13,413 nucleotides of DNA from Saccoglossus kowalevskii (taxonomy: Eukaryota; Hemichordata; Enteropneusta; Harrimaniidae). Of this stretch, positions 1 to 8,360 are shown in pieces (position 1 is the stretch's first letter; every line of letters begins with the position of its first letter). A program made the translations under genes and the position numbers. Below the pieces are notes generated by a model, which saw nothing but the letters and a program-made list of their open reading frames with translations, had not been told where the DNA came from and did no database searches. Where the stretch lies: contig NW_003109084.1 in NCBI RefSeq assembly GCF_000003605.2, forward strand, positions 684,992-698,404, given 5' to 3'.

Positions 1-2
1 TT

Positions 3-1087
3 GTTATAAGAGCACTCTATCAAGCACTGCATAGATGTTACATATCACAAGATATTGATGACTTAGAACACAGAGTATTGAAGTGTGGCCCAACTAGGAC
101 TGCAGCATATAATATTGAAGGATACACATCATGCATTTGCCATTCCTGTACAACAGCAGTTTACAAAATTATGTCCTGAGAAAGACAATGCTTTGTTACA
201 ATAAATATAAACACTTGAAATTTGTAATTATAGATGAAATTTATTTAGTCAACAATGAATTGTTCAGGAAATTTGATCACTCCATTTGGTGGGCTTTATG
301 GCCTCCTTGTGGGTGATTTATTCCAATTGGAACTTGTATCTCATACTGCACTTGCTTGCACAAAAGTACTGCATAATGTATGAACTCACCGAAATCATGC
401 GTCCGAGAGATGACCAAACATTTGCTCATCTTTTGAATAGATTAAGAGAAGATCAGACTGAGGAAGATATCAACATCATAAATGCCACAGATCGTGATTA
501 TCCACATACTGCACCACATATGTTCAGAACAAATAATGAGGTTATTATCTACAATGAAACTGTTTATGGTAATTCAACATTATCAGAAAAGTTAGTTGTA
601 TCAGCTTGCAAATGTGATTAGAGATGTGGGAAATGAAGTTAAACGAGTAACCCTAGGTCATTTAAATAATGATAAAAAATATACTACACATCTAGAAACA
701 ATCGGTATTCCAACAAAGCTAAAGCTATCGGTTTATTTGCAGTATGATTGTACAGTTAATTTAGATGTTGAAGATGGTGCACACTGAATTCAAAGAAAAC
801 AGCACCAAATCAGCCATACTTTGGGTCAAATTTATTGATAGCAAAATTGGTCAGAACTGGAGACAAAAATACAAATGTTTTTATAGAAGATCTATTGACA
901 AGAATTGCATACCGATATTTGCCATAACACGAACTTTTCCTGTCCACCGTGCACATGTTACAAGTCAGTAATTTCCACTATGTCCATAAGTTCCAATGAT
1001 ACACCTTGTCTAAAGCTGTTGTACATAAGGGTACAAGAACTATACTGCTTTCAGTGGAGTAAAAAAACTTGCACATCCTGGAGTTAA
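3..1087 (+). pseudogene. PIF1-like helicase domain of a Helitron, frameshifted fragment
   Basis: This is the C-terminal part of a rolling-circle transposase helicase, which would unwind DNA during transposition. Successive frames give the expected order of Helitron PIF1 blocks. IRALYQAL and PTRTAAYNIEG open the fragment. Motif II (FVIIDEI, near 220-241) follows, then motif III GDLFQL (312-329) and LTEIMR with FAHLLNRLRE (about 376-450). Next come VNLDVEDG (about 755-780), FIDSKIGQ and IPIFAITRTFPVHRAHVT (to about 965). Motif VI is present only as AFSGV (1047-1061), where the family has ALSRV, so the arginine finger is lost. The HKVQG segment before it is unreadable. The frame changes at least five times. 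The P-loop lies before the window. Identity is secure; function is lost. Confidence 0.9.
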
Positions 1088-1641
1088 ATAAAAATAAGAT
1101 TTCTATTTATTCATCTACAACAGACGAAATGCACACAGAAACAAAACTTTGTTGTAATTATATGCCAGTGTATGATATGCTTGATAGTAAACATAGAGTA
1201 ATATTTAATAATATACGCTCTCTCCATAAGCATTTTAAAGACATCAAGCCAAACCAAAACTTCGTTACTGCTGACATTATATGTATTGCAGAGTCTCGTT
1301 TAATTCAGAGTGATGATATTGAAAGTTATGCACTTGATGGATTTCATGATGTCATAAAAAATGATCAGGTACAAGAACATCCTAATCGACCACCTCATGG
1401 ACTAGCCATATATATTAAAAAACACAATATTCTGCCTGCAAGCCATTATTCTACAAAAGATATTGAATTTGTATGTGTGAAAATTGAATCTGATGATGCA
1501 AGATCACTACAAGGCATGTTTCTGCACTGCAAACACTCCTAAAGCAAAGGTCAGTATTATTACAGATTTCATAAATCCGGCAAAACCGTTGATACGATCA
1601 TTAGAGAATTTGTTTAAATGTAATCAACTCATCTCAAATGT

Positions 1642-1657
1642 GGGGGGGGGGGGGGGG
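1642..1657. repeat. Homopolymer G16
   Basis: Sixteen consecutive G residues lie at the point where endonuclease coding similarity is lost. The length may be an assembly or sequencing estimate. Such runs are unstable and can form G-quadruplexes. Confidence 0.95.
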
Positions 1658-1870
1658 TTGACCTCAAAAAGTTTCCATCCTACAAAAACGATTTTATTTT
1701 TTAATGAAGTCAAAAAAAACCTTGGACTATTTGTAGTTCGTTCTTTTTTTTATCCAATCATAGACAAAAATAACAGAAAATTAAAAAAAAACATCCAAGA
1801 AGAGAAAATGGTTTGGTCCGAGTGTAAATATGTGCGTCAAATGAGATCAATTTCAGGTCATGGACCTAGA

Positions 1871-1906
1871 GCATGCGCAAAACCCTGAAACGTAGTTTGC
1901 GCATGC
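1871..1906. repeat. Perfect 11-bp inverted repeat with 14-nt spacer
   Basis: GCATGCGCAAA (1871-1881) is the exact reverse complement of TTTGCGCATGC (1896-1906). The arms are CpG-containing in AT-rich surroundings. It could be a hairpin near the end of the inserted island. No CTRR-type Helitron end follows at the expected distance. Confidence 0.85.
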
Positions 1907-2126
1907 GTATATTTCGCTTCATTATTACAACCAACTGCTATGCCATACTACTGTCCGATTATCAATTTGTAGTTTCAGTGGTTTCTTTTGTATTCGACAT
2001 CGATTTAGCAATGTAAGACGTACAACTGGTATAATTGATTCTGTTATATCTGACCACAAACTGATTACAACAACTGATAGTGATACTCACAACTGTGCTA
2101 AGTATAATGTGCATCGCAATTATAAA

Positions 2127-2280
2127 ACTATACCAAGTACCATGTGACAGATATGTAAACAACTATGCCAAGTAATGTGACAGATATACCAAGGTGTCAT
2201 CCCACATCATGTGTGTCAACTGCCAAGGTGTCATCTCTTCGTGAATTTCAACTACCGAGGTGCCCTCGCACATCATGGAT
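2127..2280. repeat. Degenerate tandem array of about 33-bp units
   Basis: The core CCAAG or CCGAG recurs at 2133, 2168, 2189, 2223 and 2255, spaced 35, 21, 34 and 32 bp. Flanking sequence is shared between units. The first two share a nearly identical ATGTGACAGATAT, and three later units share variants of GGTGTCATC or CACATCATG. This looks like an old minisatellite just downstream of the endonuclease relic. Confidence 0.6.
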
Positions 2281-2585
2281 ATCATAATATCACTATAATG
2301 TACATATTACTGAAAATAGCAAAATGTTATTATTAATTCAACAACTTAATTTCCCGTCGCAAAAGCTATTTTAATGTTCAATTCTTCGACTCGATGCAAT
2401 ACAAGCAAAAAAACAAAAACAAATGGTGTAAATAACTTTTTATACTATTCTTTGGTCAAAATTAGTGGGTTGTGCACAAACCAACAATTCAATAGTAATT
2501 CATATTTTATTTATTCATGTTTATATTATCCTACTTATCAAACATATTATTGGGCTAATCAAAATTATGTATTTTTGTTATACAG

Positions 2586-3467
2586 ATGAAACCTTCTAGC
2601 AGATTCAGTTGTAGAATATGTACATCGCATTTCCCCAATGAAAAAGGGAAAAAATGCAGAAGATGATAATGTGGGAACACAGGCAATCTGTTTCAGCCTC
2701 AAAAAAGACTACAACTAAAAGAGTACCAAACAAATGTTGTTCCGGCTACGTTACGTACTATAAAAAAGAAATAGAAAGTTCAGAAAACACAAAACTTATG
2801 ATACAGGATGCATCGAACATAAAAGACACGAAACCGACTTTCTCACCAAGTGGTGCATTTAAATGTACTGCAATTAACCTGGAACCCATTAATGAATATC
2901 CAGTTGGAGATAATGTATATCAACTTAGATGCTGCATTATCAAAATGAACGACATAACTCAAAGGGGTAGTTTTAATTGCACACAGAAACGCGAAGTATA
3001 TGCAGTTTCTGGCCAACAAAAGTGCCTCATCATGTTATACAATTCTGTATAATGACAGAGGTCATTATATAAGTCGTATCTTATTAGGCCATTAAAATTA
3101 AAAATAACAGAAGACGATGACAGGTACTTAACAACAACACTGGACACCGAGATAGAAGAATGTAAAGAAGAGGATTATAATCAGAGGGCCTGTGAGGAAC
3201 TGATAGAAGACATTCAATAATACAATCAAGGGGAGATTGATCCCAATACAAGAAATTCTACTCTTTAATAATGAATGTATTTCTTGTGGTGCACACATTA
3301 CAACAGACGGCAACGACGATATCATCACTTGTACAAGGTGTGGTAATACAACCTTAAAAGATTTGTGCAAAGAGAATGGAAAGATAATTTTCAATATGAA
3401 ATCCAATGATTCTACTCTGAAAGAACTAACTGGTTTCCTGCCAGAATTCAACAAATTTCCTAACTAA
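2586..3467 (+). pseudogene. RPA-like single-strand DNA-binding protein of the Helitron, frameshifted
   Basis: An acceptor-like pyrimidine tract ending TATACAG directly precedes ATG at 2586. After a short Cys-rich start and two stops, the frame at 2654-3052 encodes an OB-fold-like region: YPVGDNVYQLRCCIIKM, then KKREV-like CTQKREVYAVSGQQKCLIML. A frame change leads to RPLKLKITEDDDRYLTTT with DTEIEE (about 3078-3160), the typical end of an RPA-type OB fold. The frame at 3237-3467 carries a zinc ribbon with CISC near 3278 and CTRC near 3330. A possible continuation in coding style runs to about 3560 (NIKYAARTLLKAGPLDT). RPA-like proteins of Helitrons are thought to bind the displaced strand. At least three frame breaks make this copy inactive. 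Confidence 0.75.
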
Positions 3468-3613
3468 GTTGAAATTTTTAAAAACATTAAATATGCTGCA
3501 AGAACTTTACTTAAAGCAGGACCACTTGATACAAACACTGCAGTAATTACAAACATTAAGCACATATAACTGGTGTATCGCCTGAACAATATTATCCAAT
3601 TGTATTCGTCTGC

Positions 3614-3795
3614 TTAACTTGTAGTTACTGATGTACATGTACTTGTATTAGCACTTGTTGTAGTTATCTCCGTCTTTTTAGTTGTACTTGTGTAGTTGCG
3701 TTGTGCTTGTACTTGTCATACTAGCTGTGCACTTCTGCTTGTAGTTGATGTTGTACTAATTGAAATGTAGTTTGAACTTGTAGTCACAGCTGAAA
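3614..3795. repeat. Low-complexity array of CTTGTAGTTGT-like units
   Basis: Variants of ACTTGTAGTT, GTACTTGT and GCTTGTAGTTG recur at least eight times in about 180 bp with irregular spacing. It lies just past the RPA relic, where subterminal tandem repeats are often found in Helentron-type elements, so it may mark the element's 3' region. That link is inferred. Confidence 0.6.
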
Positions 3796-4484
3796 ACACT
3801 AATATGATATATTGATTAAACATTATTTCATTAATTATATTGTATTGTATTGTACTGTTTATATATATAAATGTAAATCATAATAAACAACTTCACAACA
3901 CTATTCGGCCTTCAAATATTACCCTGGTTTTTCGTTATATTACCGGTAATTCAATGTAATTATACATTGATCACAATATCAAACTGATCATTTATTTTCA
4001 AAGTTCATTGTCTCATCCACTTCTGTTGAAATGAATACAAAAAAAAACAAGTTACAAAATTATTTTTTTCCTACTTCCAAACAGCCTTGTATCAGTACAT
4101 ATTATGTGAAGGCAAATGCCATTCATTCTGCTTGTAATACTTGTATTACCTTCAGATTTTCTGCTACGTAAATTGTACCCCTTCTGAAAGATGTTCTGCA
4201 TCAATATAAATATTGCTCTTATATGTGCCATTAATTATACACCCTCACAAATACTCCATCCCCAATATGTGCGAAGAATGAAAAGAAAATTGTAATTTTA
4301 AAACCATTCCAGATAGATTAGTCACCAACTACCAATTACCTCAGGTAGACCTCTCTAAAATTTGTTCATTTTTGTGATGATATCTTCAACTCTCTAATTT
4401 TTATAAATATTTATGTATCTTTTGGTGAAAAATTATATCTTCAGTTCCTTAATTAAAATGTGCATTCCTAACAGCGGAGCTATT
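3796..4484. other. Non-coding stretch without recognised genes
   Basis: It is AT-rich with no frame showing sustained coding character. A plus-strand AATAAA hexamer lies at 3882-3887, and two TGATCA palindromes lie at 3968 and 3985. It probably includes the unresolved right end of the Helitron and the left part of an intron. Confidence 0.5.
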
Positions 4485-4688
4485 TCAACTGACATCAGTC
4501 AGGTGACCAATTCTGCACAAGACAACTCTGATGTGCTATTTGCATTGAACCTGAAATGGAAGACGTTGGACGAGTGAGCGAATGAACTCCGAGGGACAAC
4601 CCATGAAATTAAGATACAGTTTGTGGCCTTCCTTTCTTTCGACAGTATGTATGTAGCCTTTATATTCAAGGTCATGCAGTGTGTCTGA
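4485..4688 (+). pseudogene. Coding-like stretch, unidentified, one internal stop
   Basis: One plus-strand frame is open from 4485 to a TGA at 4686-4688 except for a TGA at 4575-4577. It reads with protein-like composition: DVLFALNLKWKTL before the stop, then ELRGTTHEIKIQF and SFDSMYVAFIFKVM after it. It lies 110 bp upstream of the exon-like block at 4798 and could be an earlier part of the same gene. I do not recognise the segment, and the opposite strand is also open here, so this could be chance. Confidence 0.3.
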
Positions 4689-4800
4689 AAAAAAAGAATC
4701 CCTTTAGAGTAAAAAAGCATTTTTCAGCCATAAGGACACAAAAAAGAAAAAAAAGCTTGTGAAAAAAAAAAATTATACAAAGAATCCATATTTACAGAGG

Positions 4801-4826
4801 CGATATTGTTAGCTACAACAATATCG
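4801..4826. repeat. Perfect 10-bp inverted repeat with 6-nt loop
   Basis: CGATATTGTT (4801-4810) and AACAATATCG (4817-4826) are exact reverse complements around AGCTAC. They sit right at the start of the exon-like block and overlap its coding frame, so coding constraint may explain part of the symmetry. Confidence 0.8.
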
Positions 4827-5198
4827 TAACAGAATTGAAGAACCTGAATGACATGCAACGCCATAAAAACAAATCACGGAAGAAAATTGGTAAACAAACA
4901 CCTAGAATGAACACAATACAGGGTAAAGGTTTGTGCAATGGTAGGCAACTTGGTGATCTCAAAGACAAACAGAAGAACAGATAATTGAAAACCCTGAAGT
5001 CTACACTGGAAGTTTCACTCCTTAAAGCATAAGAAACAATATTATTCCTGACATTGCTGCCAGTGAGAAATTGTCTGAAAACAAATTAACAGTTATTTGA
5101 AGTGCAACATTTGTTAGATAAATTCTGCATTTCAAATGAAGCCTACCACGAAATTACCATGACAACCTGTGGTAAGCAGCTGCCGAGAAGTTATCTAA

Positions 5199-5231
5199 GG
5201 CCACACTGATTTAATTGTATGGATGACATCC
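5199..5231 (+). repeat. Left terminal inverted repeat of the MITE
   Basis: This 33-bp repeat matches the reverse complement of the right end at 31 of 33 positions (mismatches at repeat positions 9 and 12). The adjacent TAA at 5196-5198 is the target-site duplication. Confidence 0.92.
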
Positions 5232-5953
5232 TCTGGAGACCCCAAAACTAATGCGAGAGGGCGAAAACAAAAATCTTGTCAAAAAAAAATCCTGCTAAAA
5301 CCACAGGACTACGGAGCTGCTATTACGAATTGGACCACAGAACACAATGTATCAAAAAATAACAAGAAGTCTTTATTTGTAGGAGGCACATGTTGATATA
5401 CACATCTCGTACTGTATTACTGTCACAGGTATAACCATTTCAGACAAGCTCTAGTACATGTAGTCATGATGAAGTACCTTCAGTCAAAAACACTGCATGC
5501 AAGGTTCAACATGGACATCATTTTCAGTACAAGTCAAGGCGGAATGTACATATCACTACTTTATGACAATAACTAACAAAACATTGCAATGATACAGAAA
5601 TGTCCTTGCTTGCTCCTCTCTACACAGTAGGGGTTAGCTTTAACCAATCTCTCGTATAGCTGTGTAAACGTCATATCTCCCTGGCCGACGTCAATTGCGC
5701 CCCAGTCTACAACAATCCCTCAGTTTTTCCTCTGAACTTTTATGCTCACGTATTCCCGGCAACGCAATACACATGTGCAGAAGATCATTTACGACAAAAT
5801 TGACACGTTTTTAGATAGTCCAAAAAGAGTTTTACGACAAGCCGGCGCTTTGCGACAATATGAGTCGGCAAGTTCCGGACAGAAAACCGATCTGTAGAGA
5901 CTCGTCGTCGGAGATTTTTTTTTTTGAGAAAAGGCGAAAACTAATGCGCGCGT

Positions 5954-5986
5954 GGATGTCATCCATACAATTAAGTCGGTGTGGCC
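5954..5986 (-). repeat. Right terminal inverted repeat of the MITE
   Basis: Reverse complement of the left repeat, 31 of 33 identical. The TAA at 5987-5989 is the second copy of the target-site duplication. Confidence 0.92.
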
Positions 5987-6103
5987 TAATTAAGCAATGC
6001 TGAACAGAATTGAATGACGTTAGTCACATTGAACCTGCCCCAGAAGGATATGGTGCACAGTGAAATTTATTTCAAGAACATACTTCAAAAGGAGATCAGA
6101 AAG

Positions 6104-6520
6104 GTATGAGTTTGTAATACGAGATTTATTAACTCAGAGATTTATTAAATTATAAGTACACCGGGTTTCATGAAGGCATGGATTTGTTTCATGTAAATAT
6201 ATAGAAATATTGATGATTGTTTATGAATTTTAAATAGTGATTTCAAACAATTACAACCTCAAGCGGAAGAATACCACCTATATAGAACTCAGGTAACCTT
6301 TAACCCCCTTGTTGACACTTGCTCGCTTTCATAATTCAATGCTCTGTGCCACTCAATAATGGTACTGCTTGTACTTTTTTCAGTGAACAAATTACTTTAA
6401 AACATTCATCGCAGTAAATCCTCACAAAGACTCAGAAGTATTATCTGTTCCATGTTTATAAATGCCCATAAGGCCAGACCAAAAAAAATCTTGTTCATCG
6501 GATTTTTTTTGTAAAAACCT
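6104..6520. other. Non-coding stretch, probable intron of the plus-strand relic
   Basis: It follows the donor-like site at 6104. It contains short A/T-rich repeats (ATTTATTAA twice near 6122-6147) and no reading frame of coding character. A pyrimidine tract and AG near 6380 lead into nothing recognisable. Confidence 0.4.
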
Positions 6521-6598
6521 TGGAACGGCAAGCAATTTTTTTGTTTTTGGCTTAAAAGTTGGAAGCGAACAGCAATTTTTTGGGGGGCTTAAACAAGT
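6521..6598. repeat. Two tandem copies of a 39-bp unit
   Basis: TGGAACGGCAAGCAATTTTT (from 6521) recurs as TGGAAGCGAACAGCAATTTTT (from 6560). Each copy is followed by a T or G run and by GGCTTAAA, giving a period of about 39 bp. The pair abuts the LINE 3' tail. The open frame across it is low-complexity and not a gene. Confidence 0.6.
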
Positions 6599-6607
6599 TT
6601 TTTTTTG

Positions 6608-6854
6608 TAATTATTATTATTATTATTTCTTTATTTTAAGTAAACAGCCCATAAAGTACACACACAAAAGAAAACATACTAAAATAAAACATTTAAACAT
6701 ACAAAAAGCGTCTGTAATGGCACCAACAGATTGATTTATAATATGAATCGCAGTTAATGCATTCGGAAATTATAACATTCTTACTTTGAAAAAAAGGCAT
6801 ATTAAAATATTGTACAAAGCTTTTCTCTGTAGAGATTTAAAAAACTTAAAATAT
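6608..6854 (-). other. LINE 3' untranslated region, poly(A) signal and (TAA)5 tail
   Basis: The ORF2 stop is just below 6855. On the minus strand the region ends with TTTACTTAAAATAAAGAAAT and then five TAA units. Microsatellite tails instead of poly(A) are usual for I, CR1 and related LINE clades, where the tail takes part in target-primed reverse transcription. Confidence 0.75.
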
Positions 6855-8336
6855 TTATATTGACACAATTAAACTAGCACTTGAAGCACGTCTTAGTTTA
6901 AAAACTAATCGTATAGCATTATTATACGCAACTTTCATTTTGTTTAGCTGCCGACCACTATAATTACACCAAATATTAAGACAATAAATACTGTTTAAAA
7001 ACGCTCTAAAAAGTGTACATTTCACATTCTCTGAACAGAGACCAACATTACGCAAAATCATATTCGCCATTGCATATATTGACCTTAGCTGTCTTTGACA
7101 GTGATCTTGACAATAACTGCCTGACGATGACACAACGTAACCAAGATATTTGATAACTGAAATATATTTCAAAGATTTACCATACAAATAGACGTTGGGG
7201 ATACTATTAGGTTTCCATGCACTGGGAAGGAAGTCCATACATTTTGTTTTTATAGTGTGGAACTTAATATCATGTTCTACTCCATATTTCTCACAAATTG
7301 ACACAACGGACGTAAACTTACTGGTTACGGTACCACCTGGTCAAACACCGCACAATAAACAAGGGCACCTACCTCTTCATAAGCTTATGAAACAAAGACC
7401 AATGATTGACTCGATCAAATGCCTTCGTGCATTCATAAAACAGGTGAAACAGAGAGTTGTGCCAATTTCTTTAAGAATAAATATGCACATGTCAGTTGAG
7501 TGGTGACTTTTAAACCCAAATTGGAAGTCATTCGTCCCAATATACATTTCTAATCTTGTCAAAATACACAATTCAAACACTTTAGAAATCACAGACACCA
7601 GTGCAATGGGTCTATAATTATCAGTAGATGTTAAATCTTTAGCTTTATCTTTTATGATAGGTACAATAACCGCGCTCATTAAATCACCAGGTAAGTCACC
7701 GTGAACAAATAGGGCAGTAAAACACATACTCAACAACGGATAAATAGCCAGATTTACAAAAATTGAATGCTCAGAGGACAAATTATTTTTTCCTGCAGCC
7801 TTCCCCTTTTCTAATTTTTTGACTGCTTCAACAATTTCTTGTGTAGTAACAATCATGTCATCGTGAAATACAATATTCTGTAATGATGAGGTCACGTGAT
7901 TTGTATGCTTACAGCCCGAAACAGAGTTCAACAACCTTTCGTAGTGATGCTTCCACATATTGGTAATGTTTAAATGCCCACTACAGCCACCCACATTACT
8001 CGGAGGAGGACATGATTTATTTGTATCTGACTGAACCAATTTCCAAAACTTACCTATGTCACCTCTAGACAGTTTGTTGGCCATCGCGTTGGCCCTTGCC
8101 TCGTTCTCATTTCTTCTGCAAATACGTAACACGAGTTTAAATTTTGCTCGAGTTTTCCGCATAAGTTCCAAAAGCGGCCCGCTCTGCGGTTTTCCGTTTG
8201 ACACCCACATCTTGAATGCGTCCTGAGCAATGTGATGATAATCTCGGACATTTTCATTCCACCCGGGGATTTCATAACCGGACACAGGTTTTATAGCCGG
8301 TATACTTTGCTGTGCCGCCTGTTGCATTGAATGCAC
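6855..8336 (-). pseudogene. LINE ORF2: reverse transcriptase and C-terminal region, frameshifted and deleted
   Basis: The reverse transcriptase copies element RNA at the nicked target. On the minus strand the frame from 8336 gives the linker, KFWKLVQSDTNKSCPPPS, then VKKLEKGKAAGKNNLSSEH, SAVIVPIIKDKAKD and DNYRPIALVSVISKVFEL, followed by FGFKSHHSTD. Motif A reads CFMNAR, then after a frameshift KAFDRVNHWSLFHKL. The first catalytic Asp is Asn (plus 7431-7433). After WYRNQ, a stop and VYVRC, the sequence jumps near plus 7298-7312 to CEKYGVEHDIKF. The segment normally between them, with the QG and YxDD motifs, is deleted. The C-terminal frame 7304-6855 is then open and typical (KYLGYVVSSSG, NIWCNYSGRQLNKMKVAYNN). 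Confidence 0.88.
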
Positions 8337-8360
8337 TCCGAATATCCGAATAGAAGTTAC

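Larger units (their letters stand above)
1638..1965. other. Foreign-looking island inside the endonuclease relic
   Basis: Nuclease coding similarity stops just before a 16-G run and resumes about 330 bp later. The interval is rich in A and T runs, encodes nothing I recognise, and carries a perfect 11-bp inverted repeat near its right side. It may be a small non-autonomous element or filler DNA from a repair event. I found no clear terminal repeats or target-site duplication, so the borders are estimated from where coding similarity ends. Confidence 0.4.
1069..2090 (+). pseudogene. Endonuclease (EEP/APE-like fold) domain fused to Helitron helicase, interrupted
   Basis: The open frame at 1069-1542 runs from the helicase tail into an EEP-fold nuclease as found in Helentrons. 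Visible blocks are VIFNNIRSLHKHF (catalytic Asn region, from about 1198), ADIICIAESRL with the metal-binding Glu, and HGLAIYIKKHNIL. A frameshift near 1515-1530 moves the frame to one reading PKAKVSIITDFINPAKPLI and ending CNQLISNV at about 1640. A non-coding island follows. The C-terminal block resumes at about 1995-2075 with TTGIIDSVISDHKLI, which holds the catalytic Ser-Asp-His. The central Asp-Phe-Asn block is missing or unrecognisable, so the enzyme is dead. The fold assignment is strong; the exact ends are approximate. Confidence 0.82.
1..3800 (+). mobile_element. Helitron/Helentron-type rolling-circle transposon, decayed, left end outside window
   Basis: Three relic coding modules follow one another on the plus strand: a PIF1-family helicase, an endonuclease/exonuclease/phosphatase-fold nuclease that continues directly from the helicase C-terminus, and an RPA-like protein. 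Helicase fused to such a nuclease is known from Helentron-type elements, and RPA-like proteins are encoded by some animal and plant Helitrons. The Rep/HUH nuclease and the helicase P-loop would lie upstream of base 1. No convincing 3' terminus (hairpin followed by CTRR) was found, so the right border is a guess placed after the last tandem array. Many frameshifts and stops show the copy is dead. Confidence 0.85.
5199..5986. mobile_element. 788-bp non-autonomous DNA transposon (MITE), PIF/Harbinger-like
   Basis: The element begins GGCCACACTGATTTAATTG and ends with its near-exact reverse complement. The terminal inverted repeats are 33 bp with two mismatches, and both copies are flanked by TAA (5196-5198 and 5987-5989). 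A 3-bp TAA/TTA target duplication is characteristic of PIF/Harbinger elements, hence the assignment by inference. A 12-bp motif (AAAACTAATGCG) follows in direct orientation at 5244 and 5937. No transposase is visible inside. Internal sequence at about 5620-5930 is richer in CpG than its surroundings. The restored coding frame across the empty site independently confirms the borders. Confidence 0.88.
4798..6103 (+). pseudogene. Exon-like relic of an unnamed gene family, split by a MITE
   Basis: An acceptor-like TTTACAG ends at 4797. A single frame (codons in phase with 4796) then runs to 5198, broken only by TAA stops at 4982, 5030 and 5087 and without frameshifts. It starts charged and Lys/Arg-rich (SYNNIVTELKNLNDMQRHKN, probably helical), then gives EVQHLLDKFCISNEAYHEI and LPRSYLI. 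The MITE at 5199-5986 interrupts it. Removing the MITE and one TAA copy restores the frame across the junction as PRSYLIKQC. Beyond it come TELNDVSHIEPAPEGYGAQ and, one frame over, YFKNILQKEIRK, ending at a GTATGAGT donor-like site (6104). From memory the block resembles uncharacterised proteins repeated in marine invertebrate genomes, possibly transposase-derived. I cannot name the family. Confidence 0.65.

Noticed and set aside
1642-1657. G-quadruplex regulatory element
   Set aside because: A pure homopolymer inside a dead transposon is more simply an unstable run or assembly artefact.
3128-3454. Minus-strand frame of 108 codons
   Set aside because: It is the antisense shadow of the RPA-like OB fold and zinc ribbon, which have recognisable motifs on the plus strand.
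3468-3900. Helitron 3' terminus (hairpin plus CTRR)
   Set aside because: No hairpin of suitable length followed by CTRR at the right distance could be identified.
4499-4720. Minus-strand frame of 73 codons
   Set aside because: No recognisable features; the plus strand of the same stretch has a more coding-like reading, though neither is proven.
6462-6734. Plus-strand frame of 90 codons
   Set aside because: Low-complexity translation of T runs, the 39-bp tandem pair and the LINE tail.
7195-7506. Plus-strand frame of 103 codons
   Set aside because: Antisense to the LINE reverse transcriptase and C-terminal region; no protein-like features of its own.
8054-8275. Minus-strand frame of 73 codons
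   Set aside because: It overlaps the RT linker in another frame; the 7377-8336 frame carries the real motifs.
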